Assembly: GCA_017303635.1 (NCBI GenBank)
Contig: JAFLCG010000025.1
Coordinates: forward strand, 1 to 56,925
DNA: 56,925 nucleotides
Origin: Anaerolineae bacterium
GTDB taxonomy: Bacteria; Chloroflexota; Anaerolineae; Aggregatilineales; Phototrophicaceae
Reading direction: 5' to 3'
Of the stretch, positions 26,294-34,585 are shown piece after piece. The notes beneath the pieces are model-generated. The model was not told the origin of the DNA. It saw only the letters and a program-made list of their open reading frames with translations, and made no database searches. The translations under genes and the position numbers were made by a program. Each line of letters starts with the position of its first letter. Position 1 is the first letter of the stretch.

Positions 26294-28639
26294 CTACGAC
26301 TGCTTAACTTGCCACCACACTATTTCTAGCTCAGTGCGGGTGGCGGTGTTGGTGGCATTGCGCTGATTGGAGCCATCGGCATTCATCAGCCAGAGATCAT
26401 TCCCCCGTTGGAAAGTGATCTGGCGGGCATCCGCCGACCAGATTGCGTAGGCTTCGCCCACTGTGTTATTGGTCAGCCGGGTTTGACCACTGCCATCGAC
26501 ATTCATGCTGTAGATTTCGGCGTTGCCATCCCGCACAGAGAGGAAGATGATCTTGCTGCCATCCGGTGAGAACGATTGGAAGTAGTTGCCGCCGGTGCTG
26601 CTGGTCAGATTTTGGGGTGTGCCATACGGGAAAGTGGTATTGACAGAATAGATTTGATCGACTCCGTTGAGCGGGGCACGGAAGACAATTTTGCTGCCAT
26701 CCGGTGAGAAGAAGGGCGATAGATCATTGCCGTTGCGGGTGGTTAGGCGGATGGCGCTGCCGCTGGAGTTGAGACCATTGGCCGCTACCGCCAGCATGTA
26801 AATCTCCGGGCCAAAGCCACTAATGTCCACCACATAGGTCATCAGCTTGCCATTGGGCGACCACATGGGCAGGTATTCATTGGAGGCTGAGAAGGTGCTG
26901 AACAGGGTCGGCGTTGGGATGCCAGTGCCGGTCACATCCATGGTGTAGAGGTCGCCGCCGCCCGACCGCGCCGAGTAGAACGCGATCTTGGTGCCATCCG
27001 GCGACCAGGCGATCTCACGGTCAGAGGCAGCGTTGTTGGTCAGGCGGCGGAGGCCAGTGCCATCGGCATTGACCAGGTAGATTTCCTCGTTGCCATCGCG
27101 CCGGGAGACGAAGGCCAGCCGCGTGCCATCCGGCGACCAGGCGGGGCTGTTATCGTCAGCGGCGTTGTTCGAGACATTGATCTCCCCGGTGCCATCGGCA
27201 TTGCGGACGAAGATTTCACCGAAGCTGCCGGTCTTGCCGTTGAAGGCGATCTGCCCTTCAGGCGCATACAGCTGGGTGCGCGGGATGACCTGACGGGCTT
27301 GGCGGGCGCTTTGCCACTCCAGGTTGACCTGGGCCGCGCCGGTGTTGTCGTAGTATTCCAGCGTGACATCGTACTTGATGCCTGCCGCCAGCGTGATCGA
27401 GCCGCTGGAAGTGACAGCGGCAGTCTGGTTATTCCAGTTGCTGATGACCGACTGCCCGTTGACCCACAAGCGGACGCCATCGTTGTGAGTGACATAGAAG
27501 GTATAGGTCTCGGAATACAGCGGCTCGACCTTGCCGACCCAGTGCACCGAGAAGGTATCGGCCGTGATGGCGGGGATGGCGAAGGGATCGGGCGAGGCGA
27601 TGCCCCAGTTGAAGTTGACGGTGGGGTTGAGGCGGAAGTAGCGCCGCAGGGTGAAGTCGGCGTTGTCGAAGTACTGCCCGCGCAGGCCGGTGCCATCCCG
27701 GAAGACGTTGATGATTCGGAGATCGCCGTTGTTTCCGCCAAACGCGAGCCTATTCCCGTCAGGACTCCATGATATTGAGGCAGTGAAATCGGTGGTTGGT
27801 TTTGGAAAAACAGCAATCGTTTGCCCCGTATCGACATCCCAAATTCTCACTGTATCGTCTTTGCTGGCACTGGCGATATGTTGTCCGGTTGGACGATAGG
27901 CAACAGCATCCACTGAGTTCGTATGACCAGTAAGGCTTCTGATCACGGTTCCAGTTGAATAATTCCACAGTCTCATAACACCGTTTGACAATCCACTTAC
28001 TAGTTTTGTTCCATCGGGACTCCAGCTTACAGAATAAACACTATCATCTATCCCTTGGCTAGTAGTACCAGCGAAATTGCCTAAGCGATTTAAGTTAGGA
28101 TCTCTAAAGGCAACATAACCATTTGCAAATCCGAGAGCTATCCTACTGCTATCCTGACTCCAACGTATGTCAAATATTTCCCCTGAAGATGAGGTTGTGA
28201 TCTGTGTATATGTAGCGGCATTCCAAATTTGTAAGGGGATGTTTCCCCGCCAACTTCCGGTTGCTATCTTGGTTCCATCAGGACTCCATGCGACTGCTTG
28301 TACTATTGTTCCCTCACCCGTCAAAGTCGCCAATAATTGCCCAGAAGCTGCGTTCCATATTCTTACTACGCCTTCATTGCCACCTGCTATCACTTTTGTA
28401 CTATCGGGGCTCCATGCTACACTATTTATGTTACCGATGAGATTTGGTATATCTCGAACTAATTGACCGTTTGAGTTCCAGATACGTAGCATTCCGTTAC
28501 TTCCACCGCCTACTATACGACTCCCATCTGGACTCCAAGCTACTGTAAACACTTGTACACTGGTCTGCCCTTGAACGTTTTGCATGGTCGGTATTGATAT
28601 GGTCAACCATAGAATCGCCCATAATAGGAAGTTACGCAT
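26294..28639 (-). CDS. Secreted WD40-PA14-PD40 propeller protein (781 aa)
   Basis: I prefer the ATG at 28639 because GAGGA sits just upstream of it; an ATG four codons earlier (28651) has a weak site. The N-terminus is a signal peptide (RNFLLWAILWLTIS... to about residue 25). Residues ~30-320 hold WD40 repeats (repeated AWSPDG and RIWN). Residues ~325-455 are a PA14 domain (GLRGQYFDN, HNDGVRLWVNG), a sugar-binding beta fold. Residues ~460-781 are PD40/TolB-like repeats (SPDGTKIAF, NADGTG). It is probably a cell-surface binding protein with no catalytic motif. The gene is 24 bases downstream of the IS-cut metallopeptidase-like gene and was probably its operon partner. DNA for the WD40 half (about 27750-28640) is markedly more AT-rich than the PA14/PD40 half. 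Confidence 0.8.
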   Translation of the reverse strand: MRNFLLWAILWLTISIPTMQNVQGQTSVQVFTVAWSPDGSRIVGGGSNGMLRIWNSNGQLVRDIPNLIGNINSVAWSPDSTKVIAGGNEGVVRIWNAASGQLLATLTGEGTIVQAVAWSPDGTKIATGSWRGNIPLQIWNAATYTQITTSSSGEIFDIRWSQDSSRIALGFANGYVAFRDPNLNRLGNFAGTTSQGIDDSVYSVSWSPDGTKLVSGLSNGVMRLWNYSTGTVIRSLTGHTNSVDAVAYRPTGQHIASASKDDTVRIWDVDTGQTIAVFPKPTTDFTASISWSPDGNRLAFGGNNGDLRIINVFRDGTGLRGQYFDNADFTLRRYFRLNPTVNFNWGIASPDPFAIPAITADTFSVHWVGKVEPLYSETYTFYVTHNDGVRLWVNGQSVISNWNNQTAAVTSSGSITLAAGIKYDVTLEYYDNTGAAQVNLEWQSARQARQVIPRTQLYAPEGQIAFNGKTGSFGEIFVRNADGTGEINVSNNAADDNSPAWSPDGTRLAFVSRRDGNEEIYLVNADGTGLRRLTNNAASDREIAWSPDGTKIAFYSARSGGGDLYTMDVTGTGIPTPTLFSTFSASNEYLPMWSPNGKLMTYVVDISGFGPEIYMLAVAANGLNSSGSAIRLTTRNGNDLSPFFSPDGSKIVFRAPLNGVDQIYSVNTTFPYGTPQNLTSSTGGNYFQSFSPDGSKIIFLSVRDGNAEIYSMNVDGSGQTRLTNNTVGEAYAIWSADARQITFQRGNDLWLMNADGSNQRNATNTATRTELEIVWWQVKQS

Positions 28640-28663
28640 TTTGTTCCTCATTAGTCTTTCTCA

Positions 28664-30005
28664 CTACCAACTAGAATTAGCTGCATATGTCGCAGACGTT
28701 TGTGACCGCATCCATTGATAACGCGCATCTCCTGATTGTCTGCCGCCGTCATCACATTGGGGAGAATTGATATTTGTGTCACATGCCGCATACCAGGTCT
28801 TATTCAGAAATCCCCCGTCGCCCAATATCTTGTATACCCAATTGAGAAACATATCAGCAGATGCTTCTTCAGCTTCATTTGGGTCTACAGCTGCTAGGTT
28901 TACTATGTCACAAGGATTCTGTTGGAAGTTGGTAGGTACAGATGTTGGGCTCACTGGCCCCTTACAATCAGATCTCCATGGAATTGCCCCACTCCCCCAT
29001 CCGAACAATCCACGATACCATTCAGAACCTATGCGCGAATCTCTAGTTGTGACACCAAAAACAACCCATCTCTCCTCTATGATTGGATAAAAGTCCTTTA
29101 CACTGCTGCCAACCGTAGACATACGATTTACCAGTGAACCTGTCCCTTGCTGACCTGTCCTATAGCTAAACAGATGTCCATACTCATGCGTTATTGTGTA
29201 TTGACTCGTAGTATTTCCGGTGCCACATTCAATCTTGGGAATGTCTCCAGTAGTTACACATACTGTGTTATTAGTTAGCGAGTCTCTCTCCAGAATTAAA
29301 TTGGGACCGTTGCCAATCATGACCCGGCGGAAGGTTGCAATTGGGGAATCGTCAGTTGAAATAGAATTACCAATGCTTTGAATAGCCAATGCGATAGCCG
29401 TGTTGCGTGTTCCAGCAAGTAGGTCATTCAGGTAGCTATCCCATGATCCGGCTAAAGTTACTAAATCGATTTGGTAGTCAAGCAATTCCTGGTCGGGTGT
29501 GGGGGCAACCCTTCGAGGACGAGGATTGGGGCAGTTAGCAGTTCCAGTTGGGTCGCCCGCCAGGACATTGCCCACTGTGACGAAAATATTGATGGTATCC
29601 TGTCCGGGAGTTGATGGATTGTCCCCACCTGGGATCGGAATTGCCCCATTCCACGTCGGCCAATAATTGTTGTTGAGACTCAAGTTCAGTGTGGAAGAAA
29701 CGTTGTGTGCAGCCCCACCATCGCTGAATGGATTCCCAGCAATTTGGTTATTCTTGAACATGCTGTTGAACACGTTCATGGAGCCATTGACGTTCAGCAG
29801 TGCGCCACCATAGCTGGCGCTGTTTTGTTCAAAAAGTGTACAGCTTATTGAGACAGTACCTGCATCGAAAATCGAACCATTCTGGATAGCACCGCCACCG
29901 CCAGCCACCGGGAACTGGTTTCGGAGAAAAATACTATTTTGAATGACCAGATTGCCGCCATTCTGGATAGCACCGCCACCGTTCAAGGCGTAGTTGTCTC
30001 GAAAT
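28664..30005 (-). pseudogene. Surface metallopeptidase-like gene, 5' end removed by an IS481 element
   Basis: The reading frame runs from the stop at 28664 up to the IS boundary at 30005 with no native start; within the IS it meets TGA at 30014-30016. The N-terminal part shows glycine/asparagine-rich beta-helix repeats (GGGAIQNGG, NSIFLRNQ) like polymorphic outer-membrane/parallel beta-helix proteins. The C-terminal half contains HEYGH, a zinc-metallopeptidase HExxH motif, so it may have been a secreted metalloprotease. No continuing coding sequence is visible beyond the IS at 31006, so the insertion came with a deletion or the 5' end has gone. Translation from a TTG at 29986 is possible, but no secretion signal would remain. 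Confidence 0.75.
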
Positions 30006-31005
30006 GTGATACTTCATACCCTCCGAGACACTTCATATTAGGATCTATGGAAGAACGAGGAGGACGGTATGCATCCAGAAGCACGAGAGGAATTAAACCT
30101 CAGACTCAAGCTCATTGTGCTTGAATATGCAAAACATGTCAGCGTCACTGAAGCCTGTCGAGAATTCAACGTCGCGCGATCAAGCTTTTACCGGTGGAAA
30201 CAAGCGTACGAGCAACAAGGACGAGCAGGCTTGTATCGCAAGAAGCCCATCGCCCATCACCATCCCCGCAAAACTACACCCGAGGTGGTTGAGAAAATCT
30301 TGAAATTGCGCAACACCTATCAAATGGGCGCATTGCGGATCGCACTCTACTTGGATCGGTACCACGGGATCAAGACTTCTGAGGCGACTGTAACCCGCGT
30401 GTTGCGAGCGCATGGCGTCAGCAAACTACCAAAATCTGCTCCAAGGCGCGCGCTGCATAGTAAACGGTACGCCAAAACGGTTCCTGGTCACCATGTTCAA
30501 GTCGATGTTAAGTTCTTGAGCCTGAAGGATCAATCCGGTAAGGTTGTAAAGCGCTATCAGTACACCGCCATCGATGATGCAACCCGTATTCGAGCATTAC
30601 AGGTCTTTTCAAGCCATAATCAGGATTGTGCTATTCAGTTTATCGACTACGTAATCGAGAAATTCCCATTTCGGATCAGTACTATTCGAACGGATCGGGG
30701 ACATGAGTTTCAAGCCCGTTTTCATTGGCATGTTGAAGATCAGGGATTACAGCATGTCTACATCAAACCGCGTACACCTCAGCTCAACGGCAAAGTCGAA
30801 CGCTCACATCGAACGGATGAGACTGAGTTTTATCAACTTCTGACCTACACCGACGACGTTGACTTAACTGCGAAACTGGAAGCTTGGGAAAACTTCTACA
30901 ATTATCATCGACCTCACATGTCCCTCGACGGACAAACACCTTATGAAGTGATGCGCTCTCTACTAAAATAGTTGCTCAAATGTCTTACAGGATATGAAGT
31001 ATCAC
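30006..31005 (+). mobile_element. IS481-family insertion sequence, 1000 bp
   Basis: Imperfect inverted repeats bound the element: the left end begins GTGATACTTCATACCCT at 30006 and the right end, read inward from 31005, begins GTGATACTTCATATCCT; similarity continues for about 28 bases. One transposase gene fills it. I found no target-site duplication, which suggests rearrangement after insertion. It interrupts the minus-strand surface gene. Confidence 0.88.
30069..30971 (+). CDS. IS481-family DDE transposase (300 aa)
   Basis: An N-terminal HTH (VTEACREFNVARSSFYRWK, ~26-44) is followed by a second HTH region and an rve/RNase-H-fold integrase core with Asp146 (VQVDVKF), Asp209 (RTDRGHEF) and Glu244 (NGKVERSHR), the DDE triad. 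The end NYHRPHMSLDGQTPYE is typical of IS481. AGGAGG lies 7 bases before the ATG at 30069. It appears full length and may be active. Confidence 0.93.
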   Translation: MHPEAREELNLRLKLIVLEYAKHVSVTEACREFNVARSSFYRWKQAYEQQGRAGLYRKKPIAHHHPRKTTPEVVEKILKLRNTYQMGALRIALYLDRYHGIKTSEATVTRVLRAHGVSKLPKSAPRRALHSKRYAKTVPGHHVQVDVKFLSLKDQSGKVVKRYQYTAIDDATRIRALQVFSSHNQDCAIQFIDYVIEKFPFRISTIRTDRGHEFQARFHWHVEDQGLQHVYIKPRTPQLNGKVERSHRTDETEFYQLLTYTDDVDLTAKLEAWENFYNYHRPHMSLDGQTPYEVMRSLLK

Positions 31006-31626
31006 AAGTCTATGTAGTCAGCAATGACTGGCGTGGAGGGGTGTAGAGAGAAAATACAAGAGTTGAACCAAAATTTATCCCACAATCTCTCTAAAGATGT
31101 GCCTACTCTGTGGGTAAACTACGAAAATAGGCTTTTACTAGCTGTGGCAGTGTCGTAGCGCCAGTTGTGAAATAAACAAAAAAGCCGAAATAGCTGTCCA
31201 TGGGAGACAGATTTCGGCGGCTGAAATGCCTTATTTGAATGTTACCCGCCTGTATATAAATACAGTAAAACCCCTGCAAAATTTAGGCTAGTGACTTTTG
31301 TCACGTTCTTGCTTGGTGGAGTAGCTTAGGTAGCACAGTGAAGTGATTTCTGAATGTTCAGGAAACCTGTCAGCCGAGACGAAACAATCTTTTGGTCATT
31401 CTAACTGGGAGGGAATCAGCAAGCTTGTTCGTCAGTTTGATGTATTGCTGCGTAATCTATTTTAGTCTGGAGGTCTCGATCAATTACCTGCCTTGTCAAC
31501 GTGACGGCTGCAAGAGCTGGACGAGCTTTTATTCGCATTTAAGAAATCCTCGCCCCTTCAGGGCCAGGATGTTAGTCAGACACTTCCGGATTGCAAATAG
31601 TTTATATTCAAGAACACACAATCCGA
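31006..31626. other. Intergenic region downstream of the SH3b gene
   Basis: No gene that I trust. I searched the minus strand next to the IS for the missing 5' part of the interrupted surface gene and saw only stop-rich sequence. The region contains the terminator at 31178-31218. Confidence 0.6.
31178..31218 (-). terminator. Intrinsic terminator for the SH3b gene
   Basis: On the minus strand GCCGAAAT (31218-31211) and ATTTCGGC (31191-31184) form the stem base, extended by GACAG/CTGTC with a 2-base bulge, followed by TTTTTTG. This is a standard Rho-independent terminator for transcription arriving from the gene at 31627-32964. Confidence 0.8.
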
Positions 31627-32964
31627 TTAACCACTTAACGGAATTATAGGTATAGCTCCTTCAGTTGCATTTCTCATCAATTCATAGGGGCTTTCATAGC
31701 AACTTTGAGTTTCTGTGTCTAGGCCTGCCATGCTACAAGTAAGACTTGCATAAAGCAATTCATTGTCCTTGTTAGCTAAAGCCATATTGTTTGACCTTCT
31801 ACCAAAACCTGCAGCTTCAACATTCATTCCTGTAGCTATTGCCACCATGACATTTGTAAAACCAAATGTTGAACTGTTCCACCTATCCCCCTGAACACTA
31901 CTCCAAGTAGCAATTCTAATTAGGTTTTCAGTAGAACCTTGTTGAGAAAATGAATAGCCACTATGAGAAAAGTTGTTTCCGAATGTCATGTTTATCGCAA
32001 CATTAGAATTTACAGCCATCTTTCTTAACATGTCAGCATCAACATCTGACACAAGCGAAATGATGAATGTTCTGCCTGAATATCGACTAAATGCTTCTAC
32101 GTTTCTTTGAACAAAATCATAAATGGCTTCCAAAGAAACAGGATTTACTGTAAGAGGCCCATAAATTACCGGGTTTTCAAAAATGAAACTTACTTTTTCC
32201 CCACTGTCTCCTAAATTTATTACTAGTGTAGATCCAAGAACCATTTCAGAGGCTGCGAGCGCCTCTTCAGGGGTGTATGAGCCATGTATGTAGCCATTTC
32301 CATCTAATGGTATTGCATCGGGTCGTATGAGATACCCCTCAGCGGTAACAAACGCTTCAAGGGTGAAATCATACCTAATTTGACCAGACTCAACTCCAGA
32401 TGCAACTGAACGCTTGATTGTATCTGGCAAGCTAGCAAGTCGAGTTGTTACTCTCAAATCATCTGCACCAACGGCTCTTTCGAAAACAGCGGTAGTCAAG
32501 TTTGTAGAATCCTCAACAGAGTAACCCAAATTCTCTGTTGAAGGAACCGATTCAGTCCCATCTTGGTCAGCATCAACCAAGCTATTGCCCTCGTCATCTG
32601 GAGTGCTTACGACCATTGAATTTGGGGATGTTGGCCCAATGAAGTATTCGTCACCAAACCCTTCTGCTGCCCAACCCGTTGCTCCATCTTCAAGCTGAAT
32701 TTCCCACCAGGAGTAATTCGCACACTCCGGCCCCCCGATTACAGTAAACGAAGTGCCGGAGGGCAATGCAATCAGAACTTGACTGTTGGTGCCAGGACTC
32801 GCCCGAAGTCGAACAGAAGAGGCCTCCACTTGACCTTGTGTACCCACGGAGAGACGGCTTGCAATTACGCCTGGGCAATTTGTAGTCAAATGTGGTGAAG
32901 GATAAGCAGGCAATGTGGAGATTAGCAGGCTAATTGCCACTGCAAAGATTGCGAACATGGTCAT
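31627..32964 (-). CDS. Secreted SH3b-domain protein (445 aa)
   Basis: I prefer the ATG at 32964: AGAGGAGG lies 9 bases before it, whereas an ATG three codons upstream (32973) directly abuts that site. The N-terminus is a signal peptide (FAIFAVAISLLISTLPAY). Residues ~45-105 form a bacterial SH3 domain (VRLRASPGTNSQVL, WWEIQLEDGATGWA), which usually binds peptidoglycan or other surface polymers. An acidic linker follows, then ~270 residues with no family I recognise; they are mixed alpha/beta and end with a likely disulphide pair (SLTCSMAG, TQSCYES). The low GC of this gene stands out against its neighbours. It is monocistronic, with its own terminator. Confidence 0.75.
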   Translation of the reverse strand: MTMFAIFAVAISLLISTLPAYPSPHLTTNCPGVIASRLSVGTQGQVEASSVRLRASPGTNSQVLIALPSGTSFTVIGGPECANYSWWEIQLEDGATGWAAEGFGDEYFIGPTSPNSMVVSTPDDEGNSLVDADQDGTESVPSTENLGYSVEDSTNLTTAVFERAVGADDLRVTTRLASLPDTIKRSVASGVESGQIRYDFTLEAFVTAEGYLIRPDAIPLDGNGYIHGSYTPEEALAASEMVLGSTLVINLGDSGEKVSFIFENPVIYGPLTVNPVSLEAIYDFVQRNVEAFSRYSGRTFIISLVSDVDADMLRKMAVNSNVAINMTFGNNFSHSGYSFSQQGSTENLIRIATWSSVQGDRWNSSTFGFTNVMVAIATGMNVEAAGFGRRSNNMALANKDNELLYASLTCSMAGLDTETQSCYESPYELMRNATEGAIPIIPLSG

Positions 32965-33145
32965 GGGCGCCATCCTCCTCTGTACTTCTCATGGAACTGA
33001 ATTATCTAGAGATTTCCTATGATTGGCAACCATGTCTTTAGTAATATATCATTCACAATTATAATAATTTATATACGAAACACTGAAATGTTTGTGATAG
33101 AGATGTTGCGTAGTTAGTATGTGCCATAAGACACTTTTAGATTAG

Positions 33146-33803
33146 TTTTCAAGATGTAGGGCTGTCCCGCAACCGTTGATTGATGATCTGCGACGTCTGC
33201 ATAACCGGCTGCCGCAGCCGGAGCCGAGCGAGTTTGGCCTGAACGCGCCAGGTGCACTGCGATTGGAGGTGCAATGCTGGGCGGAGTGCCAGCAGTACGG
33301 TGACTGGCTGCGAAAGCGTTGTGCACCCAACGGGGACACCGACTTGGATGACCGGCTCAAGGGTATCTACGGGCGGATGCACGTCCAGGCCTTCAAGCTG
33401 GCTTCCTTGTTCGCCGCGCTCGATTGGTTGGACACGGATGATCCGGCTCCCACTCTTACCGCTGATCACTGGAGTGCAGCGCAGGGCATCGCCGAAGACT
33501 GGCGCATGAGCGCCCACCGCCTGCTGGAACAGCTTGACCGCAGCGGCGAGGCCGTGCTGGAGAAGCGGCAACAGGATCGATCGCTTGCTGTACGCTATTT
33601 GTCAGACCGGAGCAGGGGGCGTGGGCTTGCGCGACTTGTATCGCAACCTGAACTTCTCAGCCAAGCAGGCGCGCATGTTTGCCAGTGACCTCATGCGGGC
33701 CGGCTTGATCGAAGAACGGCGTATGGAGCGGGCCGAATGGTTCATCGCTATCGAACACATCGACACTTACTTGTTAATGAGTCCATACAGTATTACTTCA
33801 TGA
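33146..33803 (+). pseudogene. Frameshifted C-terminal remnant of a DUF3987/primase-helicase-like protein
   Basis: The frame open from 33146 codes DDLRRLHNRLPQP to EAVLEKRQQ (about 33573), a helical segment resembling the end of DUF3987-type replication/helicase proteins. It then loses sense, while another frame continues the natural protein (RLLYAICQTGAGGVGLRDLYRNL to FIAIE), a winged-helix-like tail. One small indel near 33570-33590 explains the switch. No start codon or N-terminal ATPase part is present. GC is higher than in the flanks. It is probably debris of a mobile element or phage-like island; the family name is tentative, the frameshift is clear. Confidence 0.6.
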
Positions 33804-33859
33804 TACGCAGTGTAGGTCATCAATTCGCCCATAACTACATCTTCTGAGATACTTTGGAA

Positions 33860-34579
33860 TCAGTCTCTCATGGAAGTGGCCACCGCACCCAAGTAACCAT
33901 CTGGTACCTTGACCGCCTGCACGTGCCAGTTCAATGCTTCTGACTCGTTTGGGCGCGTGGAAAGCAAGAGATTGCAGGAATCCGATTGAATAGAGACATC
34001 AAAGTCCTTCAGTGGATGGGAGAGGCCTTCTCCACGCGCCTTGATATAAGCCTCTTTGCGCGTCCAACAGGTAAAGAAGGCTATGGTGTATTTCTCTGTA
34101 GCTAGATGAGCCAGTTGAGATTGCTCTGCGTCTGAGAAAAAGTGCCAGGCAACCGCTGGATCAGCAAAATCCGGGCGAACTAATTCAATATCCACACCTA
34201 CTTGCCGACCACAGGTCACGGCTAGCAACCCATAGTCGCCAGCATGAGAGAGATTAAAAGTGATCTCAGGGTGGTCAGCGAGAAAAGGTTTGCCGTGAGT
34301 CGTGTAACCGAATCGCAGGCTTTCTGGTGTGTGTTTGACGTACTGAGCAAGGCATTGACGCAGCATTGACCTGGCATTACGCCAGCGCATACGATCATGG
34401 TCAAACCGGAAGCGTGCAGCTCGCACTCGTTCGTCCACTGAGAGGAAGTCGGGTTGCAACTCCAACAATGGCAGTTGCCAAATGTGAACTGAATCAGGGC
34501 TTAGGGGCAGGAAGCTCTCCCCAAACAGTAACGGAATCAACATTTGGCCGCCCCATCCATCATGCTGGTCATCGACCAC
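33860..34579 (-). CDS. Sfp-type 4'-phosphopantetheinyl transferase
   Basis: The enzyme moves phosphopantetheine from CoA to the serine of carrier domains, activating the cluster's PCPs. Family motifs are present: GVDIE (128-132) and WTRKEAYIKARGEG (from Trp172), holding the Mg-binding Asp/Glu residues and the conserved lysine. About 230 residues is the normal Sfp length. The start is uncertain: GTG at 34579, 6 bases past the previous stop, or ATG at 34543 (MLIPLLFGE). It is the last gene of the NRPS operon, so the cluster carries its own activating enzyme. Confidence 0.93.
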   Translation of the reverse strand: MVDDQHDGWGGQMLIPLLFGESFLPLSPDSVHIWQLPLLELQPDFLSVDERVRAARFRFDHDRMRWRNARSMLRQCLAQYVKHTPESLRFGYTTHGKPFLADHPEITFNLSHAGDYGLLAVTCGRQVGVDIELVRPDFADPAVAWHFFSDAEQSQLAHLATEKYTIAFFTCWTRKEAYIKARGEGLSHPLKDFDVSIQSDSCNLLLSTRPNESEALNWHVQAVKVPDGYLGAVATSMRD

Positions 34580-34585
34580 ACAAGC

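Noticed and set aside
27040..27837. 265-codon Ser/Pro/Arg-rich ORF on the minus strand
   Set aside because: It is a shifted frame of the PA14/PD40 gene with biased composition and no start signal.
30000..31012. Target-site duplication of the IS481 element
   Set aside because: Flanks CGAAAT and AAGTCT do not match at any sensible length.
31392..31649. 85-codon plus-strand ORF near 31.4 kb
   Set aside because: No ribosome binding site and no recognisable features; it lies in AT-rich intergenic DNA.
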